A DNA stretch of 64,000 nt from Lachnospiraceae bacterium (GCA_022791635.1 JAAVZL010000038.1:62001-126000); one strand, 5' to 3'. Positions 1 to 8,799 are shown, counted from the stretch's first letter. Numbers and translations: made by a program. The notes: generated by a model from the sequence alone, not told the origin.

Positions 1-468
1 CGGAATTATCCGGATAATACGTCGGAGGATATCACGCTGCTTTTCGGGGGCCTCTTAAGAGAGGAGCCGGTGACGGGGAAGATGATGCTCTGGAACGAAC
101 GGTCGGAGGGAGGGCTCTGGCTTCGAAAGAAACACTTTTGGTTGAGCTACTGTCCTGTTCCGGGGCCGGTCGGTCCGGGAGACGCTGTGCTGGAGCTGGA
201 TTTGAAATACGGCGAGGTTTCTGGGGAGGAGGAACGAATCGGGGAGAAAGGAGTGGCCTTTGACGGCTTGCGTATCCTGTATTTTCCGGAACGGCATCCT
301 TTACAGACCGGGGCGAGCATCTGGGCCAAGGAGCATGTGAAAAGGACTTTGGAGGATCCGGCAGAGCTGCATTTTATGAAAATCACGTTTCCGGAGCGGG
401 ATGAGAAAGGAGAAATCACGTATCTGGAGGAGATTCGGAGGCGTGTGTGGGAGGAAAGATCCCTTTGA
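1..468 (+). CDS. Unrecognised protein, C-terminal part (5' end outside window)
   Basis: The frame is open from the first base of the window and ends at a stop at 466-468, giving at least 155 residues. I do not recognise the family. The visible part is acidic, rich in Glu, Gly and Trp, with no membrane segment or signal peptide, so it is probably a cytosolic soluble protein. Several internal Met codons exist, but the frame stays open upstream of them, so the true start is likely to the left. Base composition is GC-richer than the next gene. About 85 bases separate it from the AAA-ATPase-like gene, with a plausible promoter in between, so the two are probably not strictly one operon. Confidence 0.6.
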   Translation, partial: RNYPDNTSEDITLLFGGLLREEPVTGKMMLWNERSEGGLWLRKKHFWLSYCPVPGPVGPGDAVLELDLKYGEVSGEEERIGEKGVAFDGLRILYFPERHPLQTGASIWAKEHVKRTLEDPAELHFMKITFPERDEKGEITYLEEIRRRVWEERSL

Positions 469-492
469 TCTTTCTTGGATATCTGGTAGAAT
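465..492 (+). promoter_or_regulatory. Putative sigma-A promoter for the AAA-ATPase-like gene
   Basis: TTGATC at 465-470 and TAGAAT at 487-492 are separated by 16 bases, and a TGG triplet directly before the -10 box resembles an extended -10. The -35 box overlaps the end of the upstream gene. The spacing and the position about 60 bases before the chosen start fit a promoter, but this is pattern matching only. Confidence 0.4.
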
Positions 493-553
493 AAGGGGGA
501 GGGAGCATAGGCGGGCAGCAGAGATTTGGGAGAGGAGTGGACAGATTTTGGAA

Positions 554-2251
554 ATGATGAAGAAATTACCCATTGGCGTTGAATTTTTTGAATCCATACG
601 CAGGGAAGGATTTTACTATGTGGATAAAACAGGGCTGATTAAAGAGCTGCTGGAAAACAGGGCAATGGTCAATTTATTTACAAGGCCCAGAAGATTTGGA
701 AAGTCTCTGAATATGAGCATGCTCAAATATTTCTTTGAATATGGATGCGATTACCAGCTTTTTGAGGGACTTGCCATAGCGAAGGAAGAGAAGCTTTGTG
801 AAGAATACATGGGGAAATTTCCGGTGATCTCTATCAGTCTCAAGGATGCGGAATTTATGAATTATGAGGGTGCACGGGAGATGCTGTGTGCGATTATAGG
901 AAATGAGGCTCTCCGGTTTTCCTTTTTGCAGGAAAGTGAACGGCTTTCGGACGGCGAAAAAGAGCAGTATCGGCAGCTTGTCAAGGTAGACAGCACCGGT
1001 CAGCAGTGCTTTATTATGTCTGACGGAGTCCTTGGAAGCAGCCTGTTTACGCTTACACAGCTGCTTCGGAAGCATTACGATCAAAAAGTCATTCTTTTGA
1101 TTGATGAGTATGATGTGCCTTTGAATAAAGCGGAGCATTGCGGATATTATGATGAAATGGTAAGCATGATACGAAGGATCTTTGGTCGTGCTCTGAAAAG
1201 CAATGAGAATCTTCAGTTTGCCGTATTGACGGGCTGCCTGCGGGTTGCCAAGGAGAGTATTTTTACAGGTCTTAACAATCTTCGGGTGATGACCATAACA
1301 GATGCGCAGTTTTCTGAGCGCTTTGGATTTTTGGATAAAGAGGTAATGGAGCTGCTTGAGTTTTATGGGTTAGAAGATAAGTATGAGCGGATAAAAGAGT
1401 GGTATGATGGGTATCGATTTGGAAATGAGGATGTTTACTGCCCTTGGGATGTGATTAACTATGTGAGCCTGTTGCGTTCGGAGCCGGACGCAAAGCCAAG
1501 AGCATTCTGGATCAATACCAGCGGAAATGATATTATTCGGACCTTTCTTCAAATGGCTAAGGGAAGTGTACGCCGGGAAATTGAAGAGCTGGTCAATGGC
1601 GGAATAGTTATGAAACGGATCAATCAGGAGCTGACTTACCGGGATTTGTACAGCAGCATTGATAATCTTTGGAGTGTTCTGTTTACCACCGGCTATTTAA
1701 CCAAGCGTGGAGAGACGGAGGACGAGGCGTATTACCTGGCAATCCCCAATCTTGAGATTCGAAAGATTTTTATTGAGCAGGTCATGGAGTGGATTCAGGA
1801 GGAGAGTAGAAAGGATGCCCCCAGGCTGGAGGCGTTTTGCGATGCATTTTCTAAAGGGGATGTGAAAGCTGTTGAAGACGGGTTTAACGACTATCTCTGG
1901 AAAACCATCAGTATTCGTGATACAGGCGCAAGGAAGGGAAGGAAGGAGAGCTTCTATCATGGAGTTCTCTTGGGACTGCTGGGCTATCGGGAGGAATGGG
2001 ATGTTCGTTCTAATGTGGAGACCGGAGAAGGATATAGTGATATCTTGATAGAAATCACCGAAGAGCGGATTGGAATTGTGATTGAGATGAAGTATGCGGA
2101 GGAAAATGATCTCAAAACAGGCTGTCTGGAAGCGCTTAAGCAGATTGAAGAGAGGAATTATGAGTCACGGCTTCGCCAGGACGGGATGAAGACCATTTAT
2201 AAATACGGAATTGCCTGCTGGAAGAAGAGCTGTATGGTGCGTGGCTTGTGA
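554..2251 (+). CDS. AAA-ATPase-like protein with C-terminal PD-(D/E)XK nuclease domain
   Basis: A 565-residue protein of the common clostridial/Bacteroidetes family that pairs an AAA-ATPase-like domain (PF09820 type) with a PD-(D/E)XK nuclease-like domain (PF08011 type). The N-terminus carries the family signature GFYYVDKT, then a Walker A-like RPRRFGKS at about residues 44-51 and a Walker B-like ILLIDEYD. Near the C-terminus, about residues 493-515, a GYSD...EMK arrangement matches a nuclease core. The start at 554 is chosen because family members begin MKKLPIG; the longer frame from 401 would add about 51 unrelated residues and overlap the upstream gene. The physiological role of the family is unknown. 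Copies are often numerous and mobile in one genome. A terminator hairpin follows. Confidence 0.85.
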   Translation: MMKKLPIGVEFFESIRREGFYYVDKTGLIKELLENRAMVNLFTRPRRFGKSLNMSMLKYFFEYGCDYQLFEGLAIAKEEKLCEEYMGKFPVISISLKDAEFMNYEGAREMLCAIIGNEALRFSFLQESERLSDGEKEQYRQLVKVDSTGQQCFIMSDGVLGSSLFTLTQLLRKHYDQKVILLIDEYDVPLNKAEHCGYYDEMVSMIRRIFGRALKSNENLQFAVLTGCLRVAKESIFTGLNNLRVMTITDAQFSERFGFLDKEVMELLEFYGLEDKYERIKEWYDGYRFGNEDVYCPWDVINYVSLLRSEPDAKPRAFWINTSGNDIIRTFLQMAKGSVRREIEELVNGGIVMKRINQELTYRDLYSSIDNLWSVLFTTGYLTKRGETEDEAYYLAIPNLEIRKIFIEQVMEWIQEESRKDAPRLEAFCDAFSKGDVKAVEDGFNDYLWKTISIRDTGARKGRKESFYHGVLLGLLGYREEWDVRSNVETGEGYSDILIEITEERIGIVIEMKYAEENDLKTGCLEALKQIEERNYESRLRQDGMKTIYKYGIACWKKSCMVRGL

Positions 2252-2267
2252 TATTTATATATTTTTT

Positions 2268-2510
2268 TCGTAGAGTATCTTACTCTACGACGGCAGGAGA
2301 ATCATTCTTCTGCCATTTTCTTTAACATCATAGCATATTTAAATCAAAACGTAAATATTTTTTCTTACCTACCATACTTTTTGTATGAGTTTCTGGTGAT
2401 AATTCACATTTTACCCTAAAGTTTGTCTAATTTTCAATAAAAATATTCCAATTTATTTCTTTCATTGTAAAAATTTAGGATTTTATTTCTTGTAGTAAGA
2501 TACTCTACGA
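2268..2510. repeat. 243-bp AT-rich unit bounded by 17-bp perfect inverted repeats
   Basis: The 17 bases at 2268-2284 (TCGTAGAGTATCTTACT) recur as their exact reverse complement at 2494-2510. The left copy is itself part of a 23-bp palindrome (2268-2290, 10-bp arms around TCT). The right copy is a decayed version of the same palindrome. The inside is strongly AT-rich, holds the terminator at 2292-2323 and a small CATAC/GTATG hairpin near 2370-2386, and has no convincing ORF. It could be a MITE-like remnant, the subterminal hairpins of the neighbouring transposase gene, or an invertible segment. No target-site duplication is obvious. Confidence 0.6.
2292..2323 (+). terminator. Rho-independent terminator after the AAA-ATPase-like gene
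   Basis: An 11-bp arm starting GGCAG at 2292 pairs with an arm ending CTGCC at 2313, with a one- or two-base loop and one G-T pair, followed by a T-rich tail at 2315-2323. It lies 40 bases after the stop codon of the AAA-ATPase-like gene, as expected for an intrinsic terminator. Confidence 0.65.
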
Positions 2511-2550
2511 AATTTTCCCCCAAAACCCTTCCAAATCTGAGGTGAAGACC

Positions 2551-3696
2551 ATGTCAGCTCCCCAGAATCAGTATTTCGTGCTGACTCTGCCCCTGAAGCC
2601 GGAGCAATGGCAGCAGGATATACTGGAAAAGCGGTTCGAGGTGAACCGGAAGATTTACAACGCGCTCCTTGCGGAGGCGCTCAAAAGATACCGGCAGATG
2701 GCTCAGACGCGGGCCTACCGGGCCAATCAGGAGGCCCTGACCCTTGTCACAGAGAAGGAACAGCGTAAAAAGCTCTTTCAGGAGCGGGACGCCCTGATAG
2801 AAAAGTATCAGCTCCGGCGTTACGACATTTGCAGGGAAACCACTCAGTACCGCCGGCATTTCAAGGAGCATACGGACAGTCCGGTTGTTCAGAATCTGGC
2901 CGATGAGGTGTGGCAGGCCATAGACGGCTTGGTGAAGGGAACTGCCGATCAGGTGTATCCGAAGAAGTTGGGGCAGCTGAAAAGCTTGTCAGGAAAGACA
3001 AACCGTTCCTCCATCAAATTCCGGGAGGACAGTCTGGTGTGGAAGGACCTTACGCTTCCGGTGGATAAAGCAGACTTTCGCTGGTATGGGCGAGAGGCAT
3101 TAAAGCAGGAAATACGCTATTGTCGGATCAAAAGATCCACAATAAGGGGAAAAGACAGATATTTCCTGGATATCGTCCTCAAAGGCCAGGCGCCGATAAA
3201 GAGAAAGCCGGAAGCATCCGGGCCGGTAGAGTTGGATATGGGAGCCCAAAAGCTGTCTCTGATATCACCGGATCAGAATGCCCAGTATCTCCTTCCCAGG
3301 AAGAACCAGAGACTGGAATGCAAAAAGCGCCGGCTTACCCAGTACATGGAGCGAAGCCGCAAAAGCATGAACCCGGAGAACTACCATTCTGACGGACGTA
3401 TCAAGAAGGGAAGCATTCACTGGGTTTATTCCAGGAACTATCAAAAGGCGAGGCTTGAGTATCAGGAGCTCTGCCGAAAGCAGACCGTGTTGCAAAAGCA
3501 GGCGCAATACAAGCTTGCCGGAAAAATCAGCTCCAGCGGAACCTGTTTTTATATAGAAGAAACAGGCCAGGCCAAGGCAGACGAGGTGAGACTGAATCCC
3601 TCCTACAGGATGCAGACAGCGCCTGGAAGATTCTTAAAAATTCTGGAATACAAATTAAATCAACAGGGAAAGCAGCTGCTATTTAAAGAAAAATAG
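2551..3696 (+). pseudogene. TnpB/OrfB-like IS200/IS605-family transposase, C-terminally truncated
   Basis: A 381-residue TnpB-like protein. The N-terminal region (VNRKIYNALL) matches the helical start of OrfB/TnpB proteins. VELDMGAQKLSLIS places a RuvC-I-type aspartate at D229, and FYIEE gives RuvC-II-type glutamates at 336-337. The signature NPENY..DGRIKKG lies between. The frame then stops about 45 residues later, before the zinc-finger and RuvC-III aspartate expected in full-length members, and neither other frame downstream restores them. ATG 2551 is chosen over GTG 2542 because GAGGTG sits six bases upstream. No tnpA is nearby. It is probably a decayed, nuclease-dead copy; a repurposed dead TnpB-like DNA-binding protein is a less likely alternative. 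Confidence 0.65.
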
Positions 3697-3710
3697 CGTT
3701 GTGATAGATA

Positions 3711-3842
3711 GGGTGGTCTTGAAGCGGGCCGATATCCGTAACGGATGAAAGCCTTCGCGAAAAAGGATTAGGGCAAAGGTACTTCGGTTCTTTGCAGAAG
3801 CCTGGCAGCGAAGGACCTTCCACAAAAGTTTTTGTGGAAGAG
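3711..3842 (+). ncRNA. Structured RNA candidate between the TnpB-like gene and loaP
   Basis: The stretch can form several nested helices. ATCCGT pairs with ACGGAT near 3734-3746. CCTTCGC (from 3752) pairs with GCGAAGG (ending 3814) as a long-range stem. Inside it GCAAAG pairs with CTTTGC around a TTCG tetraloop near 3772-3795. A very stable hairpin with 11-bp arms (CTTCCACAAAA and its complement) closes at about 3819-3841. No long T tail follows the last hairpin. It may be the right end plus omega-RNA scaffold of the TnpB element, or the 5' leader RNA on which LoaP acts. The sequence alone does not decide between these. Exact ends are approximate. Confidence 0.45.
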
Positions 3843-3882
3843 CTTTGGTATAGAATATTTAATTACGACAAAATCTTAAGCT

Positions 3883-3911
3883 TTGAAATCGTCGCTTTGC
3901 CGCGTTTTAAA
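3883..3911 (+). promoter_or_regulatory. Weak candidate promoter upstream of loaP
   Basis: TTGAAA at 3883-3888 and TTTAAA at 3906-3911 are spaced by 17 bases, about 100 bases before the loaP start. The -10 is poor. Transcription could instead start further upstream so that the structured RNA at 3711-3842 is part of the leader. Confidence 0.25.
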
Positions 3912-4011
3912 GGGTAAGAGGTTATACGCGTGTATCCATGTCAGCATCTTTTGATGGTGAAATGGCGAAGCTTACCTTTTTTTGCGCAAAACCAGGGAAG
4001 GAGCCAAGCCT

Positions 4012-4524
4012 ATGTGGTATGTGATACAGGTCAGAAGCGGAACCGAGAGGGAAATTGTAAAGCAATGCCAGTCTGTCATTTCCCAGACGGTTTTGGAAAG
4101 GAGCTTTCTTCCCTGCTTTGAAGAGATGAAGCGATATCAGGGAGCTTGGCACAAGGAGCAGAAGCTGCTCTTTCCGGGCTATGTATTTTTGATAAGCGAG
4201 GATCCGGAGCAGCTTTACCGGAGCCTGAAGCAGGTGATAGGCCTGACGAAGCTGTTAAAGACGGGGGATCAGATTATCTCATTGACAGAGGCGGAAATTC
4301 GTTTCCTGCTGAAATTCGGCGGGAAGGATCAGTTGGTGAAAATGTCTACCGGCTTTGTGGAGCAGGATCGGGTTGTGATTTTGGAAGGGCCGCTCAAGGG
4401 ATTGGAAGGGCATGTCTGTAAAGTAAATCGTCACAAGAGGAAAGCCGAGCTTCAGTTATCTATGTTTGGTCGGGAATTAAAGGTACAGGTTGGACTGGAA
4501 ATTGTGGCGAAGAATCCGGTGTGA
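4012..4524 (+). CDS. loaP: LoaP-type transcription antiterminator (NusG paralogue)
   Basis: A 170-residue NusG-family protein. It begins MWYVIQVRSGTE, the usual start of an NGN domain, and ends with a KOW domain (DRVVILEGPLKGLEGHV). The length fits LoaP, the specialised Firmicutes NusG paralogue that binds the elongating polymerase and an RNA hairpin to suppress termination in long operons. Start 4012 is chosen because GGGAAGGAG lies eight bases upstream and the domain begins there; the longer reading from 3982 adds unrelated residues. It is the first gene of the ~29 kb polysaccharide operon, 52 bases before the initiating glycosyltransferase fusion, which is the typical LoaP position. The likely target RNA is the hairpin-rich region upstream, which is inference. 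Confidence 0.85.
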   Translation: MWYVIQVRSGTEREIVKQCQSVISQTVLERSFLPCFEEMKRYQGAWHKEQKLLFPGYVFLISEDPEQLYRSLKQVIGLTKLLKTGDQIISLTEAEIRFLLKFGGKDQLVKMSTGFVEQDRVVILEGPLKGLEGHVCKVNRHKRKAELQLSMFGRELKVQVGLEIVAKNPV

Positions 4525-4576
4525 GTCAAATAGCCCAAAGCTTATTGCAGGATATTTAACTGGAGAAAGAACTATT

Positions 4577-7456
4577 ATGGGTAAAAAAAAGATTAGCAAA
4601 TATAAAAAAATAGCAGGTGTAGCAGCAGCTCTGAGTGGTGTGTACTTCCTTATGAGGGCAGTGGCGAAGAGCAGAACAGAAGCCGTGAGTGTAGACGAAG
4701 ATAATCCATACATAGACAGGGAAGATTTTTTTGCCAAAGCGCCGGCAGTCTATGAGAGAATAGGGAAGCCGATGATGGACAGAGGGCTGGCGTTCGTGGG
4801 GCTTATTTTATTAGCGCCGCTTTTTGCGGTGATTTCCCTTGCTATTTTTCTGGATGATCCGGGACCGATCTTTTTTACCCAAAAACGGGTGGGAAAAGAC
4901 GGGCATTTTTTTTATCTCCATAAATTCCGTAGCATGAAAATGTCCACACCTCACGATGTACCGACCCATCAGTTAAGCGATCCGGACCAATATATTACAA
5001 GGATGGGAAGGCTGCTGAGAAAGACAAGCTTAGATGAGCTTCCCCAGATCTGGGATATTTTTCGGGGAAGGATGAGCGTGATAGGTCCCAGGCCTGCTCT
5101 TTGGAATCAGGAGGACCTGATAGCAGAGCGGGAAAAATATGGGGCAAATGCAGTATTCCCCGGCTTGACAGGCTGGGCGCAGATTAATGGCAGGGATGAG
5201 CTGGAGATTTCCGAAAAGGCAAAATTAGACGGAGCATATGTGAAGCATTTACAACAGGGCGGATGGAAAGCCCTGTTTTTTGATGTGAAATGTTTTTTTG
5301 GCACCATCAAATCGGTTCTTGGAAGCGACGGAGTCGTAGAGGGAGGAACCGGAGAGCTGCACAGGAATGATATAGACAAAGTGAGCCGGGAGGACGTAGG
5401 CTTTGAGAGCTATGGCTATAAGAAAAGCCTTCACATTGATTGGTCCGCCTGCAGGCGCATTTTAATTACAGGTGCAAACAGCTATATTGGGGAGTCCTTC
5501 GAGGCCTATGCAAAAAAATACTATGGCAGTCATTTTGTGATAGATACGGTGGATATGATAGACGGAAGCTGGAGGGAGAAGGATTTCAGTCTTTATGATG
5601 TGGTCTTTCATGTGGCGGGGCTTGCTCACGCAGATGTTGGAAATGTAGATGAGGAAACAAAAAGAAAATATTATGCAGTCAATACGGATCTGGCCATTGA
5701 GACAGCAAGGAAAGCCAGGGATGAAGGAGTCAAACAGTTTATATTTATGAGCTCCATGATTATTTATGGAGAATCAGCCCCGTTTGGTAAAGAAAAAATT
5801 ATTGATGAGCATACAGTGCCAGCTCCTGCAAACTTTTATGGCGATAGTAAATGGCAGGCAGATAAAGGAGTAAGAAGGCTAGGCAGTGAGAGTTTTCACG
5901 TGGCAGTATTAAGACCTCCGATGATCTATGGACCGGGTAGTAAAGGGAACTATCCTATATTATCAAAATTGGCAAAAAAGTTGCCAATATTTCCGGATAT
6001 AGATAATCAGCGCTCTATGCTTTATATCGATAATTTATGTGAGTTTCTTTGTCTATTAATGTTAAGCGGAGAGGGTGGAATTTACTTTCCCCAAAACAGG
6101 GATTATACAAAGACAGTAGAAATGGTTAAAGAGATTAATAAAGCTACTAAGAAAAAAATCTGGATTACTAAGCTGCTTAATCCTTTGGTAATAGTTGGCA
6201 CATATTTTCCGGGAAAAATCTCAGTGATAATTAATAAAGCTTTCGGAAATATGATATACGATCAAAAATTATCTTTTTATCCGAATCTAAATTATAGAGT
6301 GAAGGATTTACATTCTTCTATTATAACAACGGAAAAGGGAAGACAGAATAAATGTGTTTTATTTCTTGTTAACCATGATGTGGTTATTTACAATTTTCGT
6401 CTCGAACTTGTTGAAAGGCTTATAAAAGAAGGCTTTGAGGTACACATTTCATGTCCTTATGGAGAAAGAATAGACGATTTAGTAAATTTGGGAGTGATCT
6501 ATCACAATATTAACATCGAACGACATGGTATGAACTTTTTGAAGGAATGGAATCTTTTACATCAGTACGCTCAGCTGGTAGAAGAAGTTCAGCCATTAAT
6601 AATTCTTACCTATACAATAAAACCTAATATATATGGAGGAATTGTTGCAAGAAAAAATAGGATCCCATTTATTGCAAATATAACTGGATTGGGAGTTTCT
6701 GTTGAAAATGGCGGTATAAAACAAAAAGCTATACTTTGCTTATATAAAATAGGGCTATTTGGTGCAGAGACGGTATATTTTCAGAATACAGAAAATGAAC
6801 GATTTATGTTGAAACACCGAATAATAAATGGAAATTATGAGTTACTGCCAGGCTCAGGCGTTAATCTTATTCAACATAAATTTGAAAAATATCCGGAGGT
6901 CAAGGACCCCTTAATTTTTACTACTATTGGAAGAATAATGAAAGATAAGGGGATTGATGAACTGCTAGATGCAGCGAATATAGTCAAAAAAAAGTACCCT
7001 AATGTTCAGTTTCGGTTGATTGGGTTTTTTGATGATAATTATCAGAGCAAAGTGGAAAAAGCAGTAAAAAAGGGAATTGTTGAATATATAGAGCAGCAAA
7101 AGGATATACACCCATTTATAAAAGAAAGTCATGCAATTATTCACCCATCTCATCATGAAGGAATGTCAAATGTACTTTTGGAAAGTGCGGCTACAGGACG
7201 TCCAGTGATAGCTAGCAAAATACCAGGATGCAGGGAGGCGTTTGATGAAGGCGTATCCGGCTTTGGGTTTGAAGCGCAGAATGCGAACGATCTGGTGAGG
7301 GCTATTCAAAAATTTATCAATTTGCCATATGTGAATAAAATGGAAATGGGGAAAAATGGAAGATTAAAAATGGAAAGCAGCTTCGATCGAAACATAGTTG
7401 TAGAAAAGTATTTAGATAGAATTACTGAGATAATGGAGGCGCAAGACAATGTTTAA
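4577..7456 (+). CDS. Three-domain fusion: undecaprenyl-phosphate sugar transferase, SDR epimerase/dehydratase, GT4 glycosyltransferase
   Basis: A single 959-residue frame joins three enzymes usually encoded separately. Residues ~1-35 hold a basic N-terminus and a membrane segment. Residues ~50-270 are a bacterial sugar transferase that starts lipid-linked repeat units, with KFRSM, DELPQIWDIFRGRMSVIGPRP and PGLTGWAQINGR motifs. From ~294 an extended SDR begins (ILITGANSYIGE Rossmann motif, YGDSK catalytic YxxxK). From ~592 a GT4 glycosyltransferase starts (VNHDVVIYNFRLEL) and carries the EGMSNVLLES nucleotide-sugar motif. ATG 4577 has GGAGAAAG seven bases upstream, so the longer frame from 4490 is rejected. 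Composition falls from near 48% GC (5401-5460) to 28% (6001-6060) inside the SDR part, suggesting a recombination joint within the gene. It overlaps the next gene by eight bases. Confidence 0.88.
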   Translation: MGKKKISKYKKIAGVAAALSGVYFLMRAVAKSRTEAVSVDEDNPYIDREDFFAKAPAVYERIGKPMMDRGLAFVGLILLAPLFAVISLAIFLDDPGPIFFTQKRVGKDGHFFYLHKFRSMKMSTPHDVPTHQLSDPDQYITRMGRLLRKTSLDELPQIWDIFRGRMSVIGPRPALWNQEDLIAEREKYGANAVFPGLTGWAQINGRDELEISEKAKLDGAYVKHLQQGGWKALFFDVKCFFGTIKSVLGSDGVVEGGTGELHRNDIDKVSREDVGFESYGYKKSLHIDWSACRRILITGANSYIGESFEAYAKKYYGSHFVIDTVDMIDGSWREKDFSLYDVVFHVAGLAHADVGNVDEETKRKYYAVNTDLAIETARKARDEGVKQFIFMSSMIIYGESAPFGKEKIIDEHTVPAPANFYGDSKWQADKGVRRLGSESFHVAVLRPPMIYGPGSKGNYPILSKLAKKLPIFPDIDNQRSMLYIDNLCEFLCLLMLSGEGGIYFPQNRDYTKTVEMVKEINKATKKKIWITKLLNPLVIVGTYFPGKISVIINKAFGNMIYDQKLSFYPNLNYRVKDLHSSIITTEKGRQNKCVLFLVNHDVVIYNFRLELVERLIKEGFEVHISCPYGERIDDLVNLGVIYHNINIERHGMNFLKEWNLLHQYAQLVEEVQPLIILTYTIKPNIYGGIVARKNRIPFIANITGLGVSVENGGIKQKAILCLYKIGLFGAETVYFQNTENERFMLKHRIINGNYELLPGSGVNLIQHKFEKYPEVKDPLIFTTIGRIMKDKGIDELLDAANIVKKKYPNVQFRLIGFFDDNYQSKVEKAVKKGIVEYIEQQKDIHPFIKESHAIIHPSHHEGMSNVLLESAATGRPVIASKIPGCREAFDEGVSGFGFEAQNANDLVRAIQKFINLPYVNKMEMGKNGRLKMESSFDRNIVVEKYLDRITEIMEAQDNV

Positions 7457-8765
7457 AAATATATATGAAAATTTAGTTATGCAGAAAGCGAAGCTTTCAT
7501 TGATTGGCCTCGGATATGTTGGCATGCCTATTGCAGTTGCCTTTGCAAAGAAAGTGAATGTTGTGGGGTTTGATCTAAATAGTAAGAAAATTGAGCTTTA
7601 TAAGGATGGTACAGATCCAACGAATGAGGTGGGAGATGAAGTTATTAGATCGTCTACAGTGGATTTTACTTTCGATGAGAAAAAATTGCAGGAAGCTGTC
7701 TTTCATATTGTAGCGGTGCCGACTCCAGTCAAGGAAGATCATACCCCGGATTTGACACCTCTTGAAAGTGCGAGTAAGATACTGGGCCGCAATCTAAAAA
7801 GGGGTTCTATAGTTGTTTTTGAATCTACAGTTTATCCTGGGGTTACTGAAGATGTGTGCATGCCAATTTTGGAAAGAGAGTCCGGACTTACATGTGGAGT
7901 TGATTTTAAAATAGGGTATAGTCCCGAACGTATAAACCCTGGAGATAAAACACATCGGGTTGAGACAATTAAAAAGATTGTTTCCGGAATGGATGAAGAA
8001 ACTTTGGAGTGTGTGGCAAATGTGTACAGTCTTGTTGTTGAAGCAGGTGTACATAGAGCCGAAAGTATTAAAATTGCTGAAGCAGCTAAAGTAATTGAAA
8101 ATAGTCAACGGGATATTAACATTGCATTTATGAATGAATTATCCATCATTTTTAATAAGATGGGAATAGATACAAAATCTGTCCTTAATGCAGCAGAGAC
8201 TAAGTGGAACTTTTTGAAGTTTTATCCAGGGCTTGTCGGAGGACATTGCATTGGTGTAGATCCCTATTATTTGACGTATAAGGCAGAAATGATGGGCTAT
8301 CACAGCCAAATTATTTTAGCGGGACGTCGTATAAATGATAATATGGGAAAATATGTAGCAGAGAATTGTGTGAAAAATTTAATTGTTGCAAATAAGGCTG
8401 TCAAAGGAGCGAAAGTTGCGATTCTTGGTTTTACATTTAAAGAAAACTGTCCTGATATTAGAAATACTAAAATTATTGATATTGTAAAAGAGTTAAAGGA
8501 GTATGGTATTGAACCGATAATTGCGGATCCGCAAGCTAACCCAGAAGAAACCAAAAGACTTTATGAGATTGAGTTAGCAGAAATGAACGCTATTAAGAAT
8601 ATGGATGCAGTAATCTTGGCTGTAGCACATAAAGAGTTTATAGGCCTGTCAAAAAGTGATCTGGATTCTTTTTATGATGTTGGGAAAAAAATTTTGTTAG
8701 ATATTAAAGGATTGTTTAAACGAAAGGAATTCGAGAGCGCAGGCTATTGCTATTGGAGATTATAA
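7449..8765 (+). CDS. Nucleotide-sugar 6-dehydrogenase, UDP-GlcNAc/UDP-GalNAc dehydrogenase type (TviB/WbpA-like)
   Basis: A 438-residue UDP-glucose/GDP-mannose dehydrogenase family enzyme. The NAD-binding motif GLGYVGMP lies near residue 20, and GGHCIGVDPYYL carries the catalytic cysteine C267. The HCIGVDPYYL form is typical of UDP-N-acetylhexosamine dehydrogenases rather than UDP-glucose dehydrogenases, so the likely reaction is UDP-GlcNAc to UDP-GlcNAcA with two NAD+. The start at 7449 has GGAGG nine bases upstream and lies inside the end of the fusion gene. The 4-epimerase next door would convert the product to UDP-GalNAcA, as in the Vi antigen TviB/TviC pair. The substrate is inferred from motif and neighbour. 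Confidence 0.85.
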   Translation: MFKNIYENLVMQKAKLSLIGLGYVGMPIAVAFAKKVNVVGFDLNSKKIELYKDGTDPTNEVGDEVIRSSTVDFTFDEKKLQEAVFHIVAVPTPVKEDHTPDLTPLESASKILGRNLKRGSIVVFESTVYPGVTEDVCMPILERESGLTCGVDFKIGYSPERINPGDKTHRVETIKKIVSGMDEETLECVANVYSLVVEAGVHRAESIKIAEAAKVIENSQRDINIAFMNELSIIFNKMGIDTKSVLNAAETKWNFLKFYPGLVGGHCIGVDPYYLTYKAEMMGYHSQIILAGRRINDNMGKYVAENCVKNLIVANKAVKGAKVAILGFTFKENCPDIRNTKIIDIVKELKEYGIEPIIADPQANPEETKRLYEIELAEMNAIKNMDAVILAVAHKEFIGLSKSDLDSFYDVGKKILLDIKGLFKRKEFESAGYCYWRL

Positions 8766-8799
8766 AGAAATTGTTAGTATATGGAGGTTTAGGATTGTT

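Noticed and set aside
2465..2501. Promoter TTGTAA / TAAGAT before the TnpB-like gene
   Set aside because: The spacer is 25 bases, too long for sigma-A.
4577..4590. Run of eight A near the start of the fusion gene as a phase-variable tract
   Set aside because: Short A runs are frequent in this AT-rich DNA, and the frame is intact.
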